Assembly: GCA_015501075.1 (NCBI GenBank)
Contig: JADNYJ010000069.1
Coordinates: 62,001-126,000, forward strand
Direction of reading: 5' to 3'
From: Gymnopilus junonius
Taxonomy: Eukaryota; Basidiomycota; Agaricomycetes; Agaricales; Galerinaceae
Length of the DNA: 64,000 nt
Shown here: in pieces, positions 34,199 to 46,336 of the stretch
How the letters are laid out: every line of letters begins with the position of its first letter
Numbering within the stretch: position 1 is the stretch's first letter
Notes under the pieces: generated by a model
Told to the model about the DNA's origin: nothing
Databases searched by the model: none
Seen by the model: only the letters and a program-made list of their open reading frames with translations
Position numbers and translations under genes: made by a program

Positions 34199-36085
34199 GG
34201 CACCTCTCGCTCCTTTTGACTTTCTTAGTTCCTTTGTGCTCTACCTGACTTAATCGTAAAATTTCTCTATGAGAAATTCAAGACATTGGATCTGCTACTA
34301 ATTCGTGATCATCCTCATTTTGGACGTTTGTGTATACATTTGTAGTAATATAGTAATCCGATTCTGGAGGAGGAGGCATAGAAAAACATGCGGGTGACCC
34401 AAAAATAGATCACCCGCCTTGAGCTGAAGTAATCAATCATCCTTTTCTTCCCGACGCGTTCATCTTCCTCCCGCTGTACTGAAGATTTGCCACTGCTCCC
34501 CTTATCTGCCACCGCTCGAGCGCTCAAGCTCTGACATGTCTAATAACCTTTGGAAAACAAATTCATTCCATTAATCGGGGGCTGTTGAACTTCCAAGGCG
34601 CTGACAGTTGAATTCGAATCTCAGCCAAACTCAGCAGGTGAGTCTTGAGAACCTTAAGTCGATCTGTTTCCATCTAAGTACATGCCTGATTCTTCTCCAC
34701 CCCCAACTTCGATACAGCTTCGATACAACTTCCACAGACACTGGACGCCCCCGTTCTTCTCGCTCGTTTGGCACCGCGTCCGCCGTTGGCTTCCTGTAAT
34801 CTCCCATAATGCTGTGAGCACTGAACGCTGAGTTCTCATTCTTTTATGTATTGACAACACCGGCAGGAACGAATGTTACCTCTACTTCGCATCACTTCCT
34901 GCCGAGAACACTCGACCATGCGCCTGTTAACAGCCACCTTTTTTCAATAGCGGGGACCTGTATGTTCATCTAACGTCTCCTCCATTCTTTCTCTTTCGCT
35001 TTCATTTTCTTGGATTCTCACACTGCTTTCTTCGTGCAAATTCTAGAGCTTTTTCTATCCACAGTGTTATGCTTGAGGACGAGTTTCCTATTCCTTTCCT
35101 AAAGTTGCTCCACAGAGCATCGCAATCGACTGCACTATTTATTGCACGGATATGTTTTCGAGTTTTCTTCGAACTTTATTTTCTACATTATTTCCTTGGT
35201 TGCTTCACAAACGCAACGCATCGTGACCGTTTTCAGTTATACATCCGCCGTGATATCTGTACTGAGCCCAGCCTTGGATGCTTTGTTCATCTCGGGCATT
35301 TGCAAAGGTTGCCATCGCAGTCAGTGTATTTCATTCGCTTCTTTTCTTCTTCCTTTTGTGGTTTTGATTTTGGGCCTTGCGTTCCGCTCGCTATTTCTGT
35401 GTGGAATATTTCCGACCCTTTTTTTCTTGTATTTTAACGTTTTAAAGCCGTTTGGCACTCTTCCTCGCGTGCTTTATATTCTCTTCTACCTTTCACCCCT
35501 TGTCCAAACTCTCATATTATTCCTTTTTACCACTTGAAAAGTGGTCGTCTAATCATGAAGGGTTTCTGACGCGTTGGCTATATTAATTGGATGACATTAC
35601 GCTAATTGTCTACAAGACAATTTGTGTACAAGTTATAAAAAGCAATAAACTCGAGAATATGTTAGAGGATGAGATTGTGAGTGAGTAATCCGTTTTACAT
35701 ATTTGCTTTCTTGGTTCGTTGATAATCGAGTGAATGGGTTGAGCTGTTATAGAACTTGCTTCAATAATCTCTCCGAGTAACTAGAATGATATTCGAGGTG
35801 GAGGATGTATATACGTCAACAGTAAATTTGTACAAAGGTGTCCGATAGTACTGACTGTATGTAAGTACTCGGCATTTACAGGGCCATTTCAAGAGCAAGA
35901 TGAGATGGATTTTCCGTGGGGGGTTTTTTTTGGACAGATTGAGAACACAAAAGAAACAAAGAGGGCAACATTACGGTGACCTGGTGATAGTGCACATCAT
36001 AACAGAATCATGGCGGGGAATAAGAAGGGAAACCGCTGCAAATCAATTTAAGGTCTTGAAAAAGACACCATGCATCTGATGACGC
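34199..36085. other. intergenic, pyrimidine-rich 34970-35540
   Basis: Two overlapping hydrophobic frames (35069-35437, 35142-35537) are by-products of the T/C-rich composition rather than credible membrane proteins. Nothing else supported. Confidence 0.4.
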
Positions 36086-37357
36086 TTATCCTTGGGTGAC
36101 GACAACATACTCCGTGACCTCTGGTGCCTTCATGGAAGTGAAGGAATCAAGAATAGGGGACGGGACGCTATAAGGACTCAACTGCAGAATATTGCGAATG
36201 GGGGTATAAAGCAGATCTGCGATGGCTGCCCTGTTCGGGGGATCTGCACTAACATTTTGCCTGATGTTGGTCTTGGTGTCAGTGTCCAGGGTTTTCCAGA
36301 CTGCCGCCCCAAAAGTGTCAGGGTCCGGGTCGGATTGTGGGTTGGTTCTGAGTTGTGCCGCGATGACTTGCGTGAGTTGGAGCGACTTGCAGCCGTTTGG
36401 AACATCAGCTTGGTAAAATTGCTGCATATCTGTGCGGCTGTCTCGGTCGTCTGGTTGGCCCACAGTGACAATATCGTCATCGTCGCCCACAGGGCTGGCC
36501 GTAGGCTTGAGATGGGCTGGCAGATGGTGGGGTTTCAACCCAGCAGCAAGAAGAATCTTTCGATCTGAACAATGTTCAATAAGAACGGGAACATCCAGGG
36601 AATTAATTGGCGGAAGAATATCTTACCGAAATGCTGCATCAACTTGAGGCTCTTGGCTGTATGATGGGGAAATGTGAAAGACGCATCAGCTGTGGCGAGT
36701 ACGTTCTGATATGCAATGCCGATTAGCTGGATTTTTGGGAGGAGGTAAAGAGATCGGTCCTACCTGCGTGCCAGCCAATTTAGAAATGATCAAAGATACC
36801 AGCGGCGGGATGACTAGGTTCGTCACGGCATTCACAAAGAATGCGGGGATTGGAAGGGGGAGAAGGCCGAGAGCTTGTTTCACGTAGCTGGTAATCTCAT
36901 TGGCGATTGGGCCGTCCATCTTGCCTTTAGCCCACTGAGTCACCTTGGATTTGACAAAGTCCGGCACGAGCTTCCAGACGATGTTAAATAAGACATCTGG
37001 CGTGGGGAGGCCGATAAGCACGACAGGGCCGTCTTTCTCTGCAGCTGCTGCAATTGTGTCGGATCCATGAATGCCGCCATTGTCGCCATAGGTTCGAGAC
37101 ACAACGCGGATGACATTGACTTGGTCAAGGGGACGGCACCAGTTCATCTTCGGGTTCTCAGTGAAAAGTCGGTGTAGGTGATCCCTCCCATCGCGCTCGG
37201 TGGGACAAGTTTCAGCCAGTGTCGGAATACTGATATATCCATGAAACTGGGCGTTCGTCGCGATAGCCTTGAGGCCTATATTATGAGACGGTAAGGAAGG
37301 CAACATCACAGCAGAATAAAATGTAAGCGTCTGACCGAATATTTCTGTAGTAGTCAT
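36086..37357 (-). CDS. hypothetical protein, 383 aa, unrecognised family
   Basis: Exons 36764-37357, 36627-36705 and 36086-36564 join with GTAGGA...CAG and GTAAGA...CAG introns into one 383-aa frame ending at TAA. There is no signal peptide. Residues about 115-195 hold amphipathic and hydrophobic segments (VLFNIVWKLVPDFV, ALGLLPLPIPAFFVNAVTNLV, IPPLVSLIISKLAG). The C-terminal third is acidic and Asp/Thr-rich (PVGDDDDIVTVG). I cannot name a domain. Its first 135 bases and upstream edge were copied to 32145-32300. The middle hydrophobic block could be a membrane-associating hairpin or a helical bundle; I cannot decide. Confidence 0.65.
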
Positions 37358-37381
37358 TTGGACAAGTAGCAGAATATAGTA

Positions 37382-40300
37382 AAAGGCAAGATGAGAATTT
37401 CAGAGAAAGGCAAGGTAGGGGAACAACCAAGTCTGAAGAAATAGTGTCGTTGAGCAGCGTCTTTAAATCCTTTTTGTGAAGAACCTAAAGTGACATCCAC
37501 GAGAGGGCGTGTAGAGAGAATCGTTCGTTCGGACAGGAATCTCCAGTTGCAGTTGGCTGCGAGGATACTCTATGAATAGATATATCCCCATAAATTACTG
37601 GTTTGGCGGCAAGTTGGTGGCGATGAGTTCTAAAGAGCCAAAGTCTCTCATGGCGCTGATTTATCACTATGTATGTCAAGAAGTTGGCCCTTGAAAAAAT
37701 GGACCTGAATTCCGACAGTGCTCTGCGGCCGTTGCAACTTTTGAACTTTCGTGAGAGATAATGGAGGTGGATGTTTATTTACCCTTTCAGGTACTTCTTT
37801 TCGTTCCACCAATGCCGCACTACCATTAGTGGCCCCATTTTCAGCACCAGCGTTCCTTGAGTATGGTGTGTTCGTCGTGCCTTGTGGGAAAATTTTCGTC
37901 ATACTGTATATGATCCTCTTCTAATTAGTGCTTATCCATACAGGCTCCGCGCTAGATGGCCTTCGAATCGTATATGTATCCTATCGAGCACAATCCAGAA
38001 CTTGGGCACTAGGATAAAGTTATTATCTTCGGATAAATTCTCGCCACTGTACAGGAGATTGGCAAAAGTGATCGCATGCATAGGTCGAGTTTCGCCACCA
38101 CCACCACCGCGCGCTGACAACTGCGGAAAAGAAGACGGTACTCAATGCCACGAATGACAGCGGGGAACTCGTTTCAACTCTCAACACGCCTTACAGTCTG
38201 CAGATACGTGCTATTGGGTAATCGTGCCGAAGGGAAAGAGCTGCTCACCGGTTAAGTGTACAAAACTCTTCCACTCCGCTGCTGCCCATTGCATCCTCCT
38301 AAGACGTCCTTTCCTCAGGAGCTCTGATGCCCAACAGCCCGACCATGCAGATCGGGAAAATATCTTCGCTCCTTCTGTTACTTCCGTGCTTGGGAGAATC
38401 AGTGGAACATTCAGCCGACCAACTATATCGACCAGTCTTTGTAACGCCGGAGCTATACGAGTCTTCGCTTCGCCAAAAAAGTTCGTGGTAGGATGCAATA
38501 TCTGTGAGTAACGGAGGCGAAGACGATATGTGAAACGTGGACGATGGACGTCGTAGTGGATGCGGGCGTGAAGTTGAGTATTACATGCTCAAGACGCGTT
38601 TTTAGTGACAGTGGTCGTTTAAGACAATACAGGTGTCGCTCGGAGTACAGGCCGTCCACAGAAGTGGGACAGCAGGCTACGTCAATGGGTATGTTTCGTG
38701 GCCATGGTGGTCGCTTGTGGCCGCAGGTACGGGTCCTGGTTGTCTTCTACCTAACAGTAATAGTTCTCGACCAGAAGTCCGGGTCAAATAAAAAGTAAGT
38801 AAGGTGTAGTAACTATTGGAGTCCGGAGTCCAATCTCAGTCTTAATCCATGAAGGACCGTGGCAGTAAACATCTGCAATGTGGCGTCAATCGCATTACTA
38901 CTAGTCTCGAGTAGAATCAAGAATGAGTTGCATTACTTACTAAAGCGGAATAAGTAGTAGAAAGGACTATGAAGCATTGAGAGGGACCGTGAGGACAGAG
39001 GATATACGTCACGACGACAGGAAAAAAATGTTTGGCGTTACGCGACTGTGACAAAATAATCCCCACGTCTTCATCCTCACCGTCCAACATGATAGCGCCC
39101 CAGCGCGGGCAGGGCTCATTGCACAGCATGCTCTGGCTCTTTCCTTTACTTCTATTGCACCCCAACACGACTTCCGAACCATCTCGGCTATGACTTCTGG
39201 CCAGTGGAATATGTGCGAGGCCAGCTACATTACACCGTTTCTTTTCTCGCTCTCGGACCATTGCTGCACTTGCCGTCCCTAGTACGTGTCAATTCTTTTT
39301 TTATGATTTTGCAGGCGGACTCTGCGCAACAGATCTCAAGCTATGCACATGGAGCCTCATCTCCGTTAAGGACACACGTGGAGGTTTTATTGGTCGTTGT
39401 GAACGAGCTCAGCATCCTCGTCACGGCCCCACATCATCGGGCATAGCGAGATTCGACCACGCTTGCACCAACAAGCTACACCACGAGCATCAAGCTTTGG
39501 TTCTTCCTCTGTTCATCTCTATCCATGGGGGTTTGAAGTCGTACGATCATGTATTTCCTTCGCTTCTTCTTTTCTTTTTTTTCTCCATCCCTGTTTATAC
39601 CAGTTGTGCTCTTGACTCCCATCCCCGACCAAGAACGGAGCTCGTTCTATAAATTTCTTCGGGACTGCCGCCTCCAGATCGTATTCTGGTGTAGCGTTCG
39701 ACGTCGCCTCACGCGGTGTTATTATATTTTATTTATGATCATTCTTTTTTTGGATCTTTCATTCCTTCCATTTCACGTTCACTGCCCAACGTTTCTTTCA
39801 CTCTTTTATACATTAATCGTTCTTTCTGCTATATGCCCTGAGCTGACTTGCATTCCCTGTCTGTTATTCTTCTCGGGGGGCTTCATGTCGCACCTTTGCT
39901 TGGCAGGTGCTGTTACAATTTGCGTCACTCCCGTGGATGATTGGGAACGATCGTAAGCCAGCCTTTTTTTTTTTCAGAAAATTCGATTCATTGCATTGCT
40001 GGATAGAGTCTGTTTCTTCGGGCAGTTCCTCTTTATCCTTCTTTACCCTCCATTCTTGACCATCGATTCTTAACCTTTCACTGTCCGTGAGGATTATCAA
40101 GTTAGCAGTCTTCTCGGCTGGCTTTGCTAGGACATATTCTCTGTAGAAAATCTATTCCTTCAAACATTGTCTCCGTAGACCAACCGTGTCCATCCTTTTT
40201 CTCCTCGTGGAACTCGCTTCTTTGAGCTTCCTTTATTCGTTTTTTATCTTATGTTTTCTCCTCTTATTTGTTCCGTGAGCTTTGATTTCCTCTACTCGGT

Positions 40301-40515
40301 GGTGTGTCGAACTTGATTGCGGTCTTTTACTCTTTACCTTCTGATCAGCCTGGGTTATTCACCGATTTCAGTGGTCCCTTCGTCTTAAAGTGATATAAGG
40401 ATGTTAATTTTCCTATCCAAAGTTACGTCAATTCTTTGTTGGTTCTGTTTCTTTTATGTTTTATTTTCTGGTTTGCAATCTATTCGTCTTTATTGTGGGT
40501 CGAACAGTTGAACGG
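37382..40515. other. 3.1-kb region with no supported gene
   Basis: Frames of up to 135 codons occur. A minus-strand one at 38211-38498 (RIAPALQRLVDIVGRLNVP) has protein-like composition but no start, splice partner or domain. 39240-40480 is strongly T/C-rich on +, resembling a long fungal 5' leader. Confidence 0.4.
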
Positions 40516-40698
40516 TATGAAGACTGTCTCTTTCCGCAGCACTATGACTGGACACAGGTATGAAAAGCGAAAGGTATATTCTACTAAGACTGAGGGACTC
40601 TTAAGAAGTCGAAGCTGCTTCTGTGAACAAACCCATTTCCTCAGACCAAGATGATGACCTTACCGGAACCGGTGGTCTAGGTGGCTATGGTGCCAGCA
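40516..40698 (+). other. possible short coding exons after a pyrimidine-rich leader
   Basis: An ATG at 40516 starts MKTVSFRSTMTGH before a GTATGA donor, and a second coding-like stretch reads SVNKPISSDQDDDLTGTGG up to a GTAAGG donor at about 40699. The two do not join in frame with the splice sites I can see, and no further exon is found, so this may be the relic of a gene front. Confidence 0.2.
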
Positions 40699-42135
40699 GG
40701 TAAGGTGTTGCAAGCTCAGAAGGTCGCTACTGATCCTCTCACTCTCCGCCCATCTGAAGTTTATCCATCTCCTCTCTTTCCTTGTGACTTTGGACGGTGA
40801 TCCTTCCTGTCAAAATCTGTCCTATAGTTAAGCTCAACGTTCGTGCCTGATACATGCCCCATGCTTGATCGTTGATTATAATTGACGGTGCACAGATGAC
40901 AATTATCGCCTTAACTCCCCCATAGATGCCCTCAGCTGTCTTTCACGTTACCGACTTCAGAAGTGCCAGTCGATATGGACTTTCAATGATCGACTACTGG
41001 TCCGGGTTACTTTATTGGTGCTAAGGACGGTGCATTACAGGGTGCGTCCTATTGCGTTTCCCTGCCATATCGGAGAGGATTCAGTTCGCGGTCCGTTATT
41101 CCGACGTTAAGCCCATTCAAACATCCACATTCATCTGCGTTCATGTTCGAGTAGAGGGGTTTCTCCTCAAAGAATCAAATTGGCATTGGGTGAGCTGCGC
41201 GTTAATGTTGAATATACTGTAATAATTGCTGCGCACTGAATCATGCATCAGCCACAGGTGTTAATTTCGGCGAATGTTAGGCATCAAGTATCCCAGTATA
41301 AGCTGCCGAACGCTTCAGGAAAATGTTCGATAAAGGTACCAAAATAGCCACGGATATTTTTAGCGCGAACATGGGACCCCCAACTAAAAAAAAGTTCGAG
41401 TTGGCTGCTCGCCTGTCTTTTCTGATCGAGATTTGACCCCCTTCCTTCAAGTTCCAAGCTGTCAAAGAGACGCCGCCTGGGGCAATCGTTCCGACATTCT
41501 TAGTCCCCGACTCCGCTGACTAGGTCCTCGCATTCCAGTCGAGAGAAAAAACTGTCTACCATTATAAGAACGGTTGATTCAACATCCTGTACCCCTTATT
41601 CTTACTCTCCTCTTACTTCCCATGCCTCTTAAGCGAAAACAAGGTTAATTCGACTGCGCACAATGCGGAACCCTACATGAGCGGGGAAATGGTACATTGT
41701 AGTTTATGTATGCACAGAGGCCAGGCGAGGGACAGCCACCACCTGCCCACCACTAGTGTAGCCTAATGGCCCGATGCTCCGAAGAAGTAATTGAAGCTTC
41801 TTAATCGGAGTTCCTCCCCAGCCCTTGGAGCGCAGTTCCTTGTATCAACTTGACCCAGTGGGTTTTCTTGTAAAATTACGTCGATGCTTGGAACAGTTCA
41901 GCAAGGTCGGTTCCAGTGCCCTCTGTCAGAGAACGTGTCGATGAAGGTTGCAATGGGGCTATGATTTTCATCAATCGGCTTTGAACTGGAGCCGTATGGC
42001 GACATCGGGGCTAATTTTAGCACACTTGCTGCGTATCGAGTGTACCGCCTACGTCGCGTCCAAAGTTTTGTTCTGCCGCTCAGAGTCCGGCTCGTGATGC
42101 CCATCTTTTTTACTGCGCGCCCCTTTCAAACTCGG
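40699..42135. other. intergenic, nothing recognised
   Basis: Short frames only. Confidence 0.4.
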
Positions 42136-42142
42136 TATATAA
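42136..42142 (+). promoter_or_regulatory. TATA box of the 7TM gene at 42.2 kb
   Basis: TATATAA, 92 bp upstream of the ATG at 42228. Confidence 0.6.
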
Positions 42143-42227
42143 GTCGAGGGTGACATGCTAGTTAGAGTCATCACGACCGCCTTCGTCTCCATCACTAGAT
42201 TCCTCTTGGCTCTGGTCAAAAATTGTC

Positions 42228-43231
42228 ATGTCGGACGGGATAAACTACGCCAAGCTCTTTGGATTCGAGTCGGTGGCAGCCGCTGTCGTGTTCACCATCC
42301 TTTATATTCCATTCTTTGGGTGGTTTGTACGGCAATCGATCGCACGTCCAAATTATGTGTATTTTGTTTTGACGCTCTTCTGCACAAGTGGGTAATTGGC
42401 GATTGATCTCTTTGTTCTTTTCTGACTCTTTGAACAAGTTCGTGTTGTTTCGTTTGCAATACGGGCTGCTCTTGCTGCATCGACGTCGACAGGCGAAAAT
42501 CTAAGCCTCTTCTTGGCCGATCAGGTTTTGTCTGGAGTTGGATACTTTGGCTTGCTTTATTCCGCTTACACTCTCGTATTGGACCTGTAAGCATCTTCCT
42601 TCTCCGTTCATTCTTAGATCTCTTATCATGTTGCTTCCTTGTATTATAAAGTGAGCAAATATCTGATCGCACGCGATCAAATAATTCTATCCTGGCACTC
42701 ACTCGAAACCGTCGCGTATTCCGGCTCATCCTTCTAATTGCAGTTGTCCTCGGTATTGTGTCTGCTACGCAGAACGATCCACAAAGCTCCCTTGCTACTA
42801 CTCTCCACAAAGTTAGCATCATCATCTTCCTGATCTTGACCGCCCTTCAGCTCTTCCAAACTGTGCTCCTGGCGAGGATGGACTTGGCAGGTGAGTTTCA
42901 GTTCCGACAAGTGATCAACCATTGAACTAACCATGCTTTTTTCTCAGACGGTATTCCGCATAGACAAGGGAGCAACACTTTTGGAAGGGCATATGGCATC
43001 TACATCCTTCTCTTTATTGCCATCCTCCTGATGGTTCGCGAAGTATTTACCACTGCAACTCTCGGCTCACCCGCCAAATTCTACAATGAACACTTCTGGT
43101 ATCCCTTGGTCGCAGTCCCAGAAATTCTGGCAGTGCTTTGCTACAGCACTCCTGATCTCGTTCCTCGACGCGATGAACTCCCTACCTCGAGCAATTATCA
43201 ACTCAACAACCGTGATTCCCCCGTGCGATAG
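42228..43231 (+). CDS. seven-helix membrane protein, RTA1/DUF7702-like, 276 aa
   Basis: Four exons (42228-42387, 42439-42586, 42652-42890, 42948-43231) splice in frame to 276 aa. The order of features matches a fungal 7TM family that is common in Basidiomycota. The landmarks are YAKLFGFESVAAAVVF as the first helix, a CTIRVVSFAIRAAL helix, ADQVLSGVGYFGLLYSAYTL, RVFRLILLIAVVLGIV, KVSIIIFLILTALQL, YGIYILLFIAILLMVREVF and EHFWYPLVAVPEILAVLCY. The soluble tail is polar (RRDELPTSSNYQ). I recall the pattern as the RTA1-like/DUF7702 type, named here from memory. It should sit in the plasma or an internal membrane; its ligand or transport role is unknown. Unrelated in sequence to the 24.8 and 55.1 kb 7TM genes. 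Intact. Confidence 0.85.
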
Positions 43232-43396
43232 AGCGAGGTTTGGAAATTATTATATTCGCCGTACACATTATTACGAGTAGTAGGCATTATACCCTTAGAT
43301 CAGACCTTCATTCATCATCGTCCGTAATTTAGCCTGCTGCCTGAATTAATATACCTGATGTTGAACCAAGAGAGCAAAGTTATCTGCGTGCTATTA

Positions 43397-44016
43397 TTAT
43401 AAGTGGGCTGCGGCGTAGTGGGAATGCTTCCTTTTAGTGTGCATCTCTAGGTGATACATATCACTATATTCATGCTTGCAAATGGTGCAGCGAATATGGC
43501 ACGACTTCGAATGCGCTTCTCTGATATGCTGAGCGAGGGCATTCGGAGTGTATGTATATTTGCTATCGCATTTATCCCAACAGCACGGAGAGTTGGATTG
43601 ACGCCGTGACCAGCCAAATGACGTTCATCTCAGTAACAGTATTATGAATCTCTTCTATGCACTTTGACTTCCAGGTGCAGTCCAATGTACTGAAGACATT
43701 GTCGTGTTGCGATGTCATAAAATTAGAAAAGCCATCGTTTTGTTCTTTGATAGGCAAGGGTTCCGGAGATGGTGCCCTGGATCTTTTGAAGTTTTCATCC
43801 ACATTACCACCATCGTCATACCAGGGTTCTGCGTACCCGATGAATAGGGGTTCCGTTGGAGAAGTAGAAATGCTCTCGTCTGGGATATAATGTACGTAGG
43901 GTATAGGGCAGATGATATATGTATCGCTTATACAAGTTGGGATTAGTGAATGGAAAATGCAAGAGTGAGAATGTAGTGATAGTGGAAAACATACTCATCT
44001 GAATCCATTTTGACAC
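43397..44016 (-). CDS. C2H2-type zinc-finger protein, model incomplete
   Basis: The C-terminal part encodes CCWDKCDSKYTYTPNALAQH followed by IREAH, then IRCTICKHEYSDMYHLEMH, two C2H2-like fingers ending in a His/Lys tail and a TAA at 43397-43399. The start at 44014-44016 (MDSD) is followed by an intron and the frame PTEPLFIGYAEPWYDDGG with acidic and Ser/Pro residues, then FSTLDCTWKSKC, possibly the start of another finger. Between about 43600 and 43660 the frame changes by one and no good splice pair explains it. Probably a nuclear DNA-binding protein; the gap means either an unseen intron or a frameshift. Confidence 0.55.
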
Positions 44017-44888
44017 AAAGCAAAAGAAAGAAAAGACGGAGTGGCTATTTGGTTAATCGATGAAGTGAAAACAGTGATTGATACACATCTGGAGCACCTG
44101 CCATTATATAGCAAAAGGTCACAGTATGGCCTGGCACAGGCCTAAGGCCTTTAGGGATAGTCAGAGTTTCAAAGGTCCAGCCTTAATGATCATTGTTGAA
44201 CAATTGTTCATCTTTATTGTCCTTTTTGCATCGAATTCCATAGCACTGGTATTTGCAATTGTCACAATACGATGTTTAAATGACCCCTGTTTATCCTGGG
44301 AGCCCCCGGATACGCATCTACCTTCACACATGGATCCATAGTCTACCCTAAAATGGCCCTTGCAAATCCGTGTTGAATACTGTCGACCTATGGACACCGT
44401 CTATTGTGTTTGACAATGGCGGTTAAAATTTTGCACACCTGGGCCATATATTTTCTCGATGCCATTGCCATATTTGTTGTGAATAACTCTTCACCACTCC
44501 TAATGGCCCCCTTCAACAGTGTACCTCAGTCATTTTTACTTGAATATAATCTTTCTTTAATTCCTCATTTTTCATTCACTTTGAATGAATTTTTTCCTCA
44601 AAGTCTGCCCCAGACCGTCCATTCACTACCGCCACTCAGCACCCTGAACTTGTGTTATGGATTGATAAAGGAAGAATGTACAAAATATCCTAGATATATC
44701 ATAGAAGACTTCAGGATTTTTTTTTTGCTTATTTTTAAAGATTAACAACAATTTTTTTGAACTTGGATACAAAGTCCACCTAAAAATGGTGAAATTTTGA
44801 GTCGGGTATGAAATCCACTCCAAAATGGGTTCTCTTTTATTTCAAATTTCGCTTTTCACCTCTTTTCTTCTCCTCAAACTTGACCCTT
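44017..44888. other. AT-rich intergenic region
   Basis: No gene supported. A 14-bp palindrome TGAACAATTGTTCA lies at 44197-44210. Confidence 0.4.
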
Positions 44889-45135
44889 TCTCTACAGTAG
44901 CTGCAGTATAAATACTAGTACAGTGTATTGTAGCTACTCAGTGAATTTAGTACCCATCCACTCACCAAAAAATTAAGGAAATCGGCCAATTAACGGGCCA
45001 ACTGCCTCAAATCTCTCTTATCTCGTCTTATCGGGCGGGATTAGATCACTACTCTTACTTACAAATCTCATCCGTACCTAAACTACGCTTCTGGTCCCTC
45101 ATCAGACCGAGTCTGATTCCGAGTCCCATTCCGGA
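44889..45135 (+). repeat. degenerate repeat, copy 1 (partner 48108-48310)
   Basis: Two blocks match the partner in order and orientation. One spans TAGCTGCAGTATAAA through GAATTTAG-ACCCAT (about 44898-44957). The other is CTAAACTACGCTT-TGG (about 45078-45096). An indel of about 50 bp separates the copies. Confidence 0.55.
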
Positions 45136-45720
45136 CTTCTGAAACTTACTCGCATTTACACCTATACAAGCTAAAAAAAGCTAATGGACAACTTACTTAT
45201 ATGTTCAACTCCAAGATTTCAAACACCGGCTTTCTGCTTCTTCCTGAAGCAATAATCTTGAGAAGGAAAATCATGTCCGAAACAGTACACCAGTAATTAT
45301 AAATCTAAGTAATCTAATTTATCAACATTTGAGAACCTACTTGATGGACTCATATCTGGCCATTGTAGCCAGTGTAAACTTCGTGCTGCTTCACTTAGGA
45401 CGTATTTCCCAATCCAGAACAATACTAGATAAATTCTGGGTTCAGACCCTCTGACTTTTAATTTACAGATACCGTAGTTCTTGGTAAATGCTCTTTTTAC
45501 TTCATGGGCCATGACCCACGAGAACAATGGGGAATGGGTTTTTTATTATTTGTACATTTGATGACACTTTTCAGCAATTTTTGGCGTTTGACCAGGCTGG
45601 CCCATAACAGAGTTTGGCCCAATTAAATCGCTCATGGTATAAAATGCCCTTTGCACCTTCATTTACTTTCAGTGTAGTCCCCAAGTTCGGTTATCATTCC
45701 TGCCATTCTTCCGTTTTTCG
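45136..45720. other. intergenic, AT-rich
   Basis: A 76-codon minus-strand frame (45297-45527) has protein-like composition (KNYGICKLKVRGSEPRIYL) but no start context or domain. Nothing else. Confidence 0.35.
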
Positions 45721-46336
45721 ATGTCGCCCTATGTCTGCAACTTCGATTCCACCGCCATGGAACAGTCTTTCACATACGACTCTACACAATTTACTGTCAC
45801 AATCCCATCGATGACTTGCTGTTTAATCAAGCAAGAGGTTGCCGGCCAGAAAATCATTATAGGGCGCATGGAATACCCCCGTCTCCTCAATATTCCAGAC
45901 TTTAACACAACTCTGGATCTGTTCAAGGCCACCATCAGAATGCCCGGAAATCCTGCATTGGAACTAGATCCCCTTGCAAGGCATTATCCACAGGATTCCA
46001 CCCACGAGGACGTGTTTCTCCTGAACAGACATGCTTGCAGTAGAAGGTTAGGATTTACGTTCAATCAAAGGTTGGCATATGCGACGAGATACGAGGTACC
46101 TCATGCGTTCATCTGGATTTTTTCCGCAAGCTGATGTCTCTCATCGCTTTCAGATAGTTCGCCAGTCGTCGATGCCGGTCTATGATATGCGGTCTATCGG
46201 ATTCTTGGATTTCCGTCATGATGAGTCCGGGTTTAATCTGTGCTTTGAGGACGAAAAGGCTGTAACTCGCCATGATGTCATTGCTTTATATCTCGCCGCT
46301 GTCGCCCTTTTTGTGTCGTGCAAATGCATGATTTAA
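45721..46336 (+). CDS. hypothetical protein, 185 aa
   Basis: Exons 45721-46095 and 46154-46336 join in phase 0 across GTACCT...TTTCAG. The body alternates short strands (FTVTIPSMTCCLIKQEV, KIIIGRMEYPRL), and the protein ends with a hydrophobic helix (HDVIALYLAAVALFVSC). The length, single intron, strand-rich body and closing helix parallel the 199-aa protein at 31.2 kb. This suggests, without proving, one family, possibly with a tubby/LURP-one-like barrel. An alternative start is the Met at codon 13. No signal peptide. Confidence 0.55.

Noticed and set aside
35069..35537. two overlapping hydrophobic ORFs as membrane proteins
   Set aside because: Hydrophobicity follows from T/C-rich DNA; no splice continuity, no conserved residues.
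39549..39956. 135-codon hydrophobic ORF
   Set aside because: Same T/C-rich artefact as at 35 kb.
42292..42825. 177-codon minus-strand ORF over the 7TM gene
   Set aside because: Runs across exons and introns of a well-supported + strand gene; Arg/Gln-rich shadow.
44197..44210. palindrome TGAACAATTGTTCA as an operator
   Set aside because: A single 14-bp palindrome in AT-rich DNA with no gene nearby is expected by chance.
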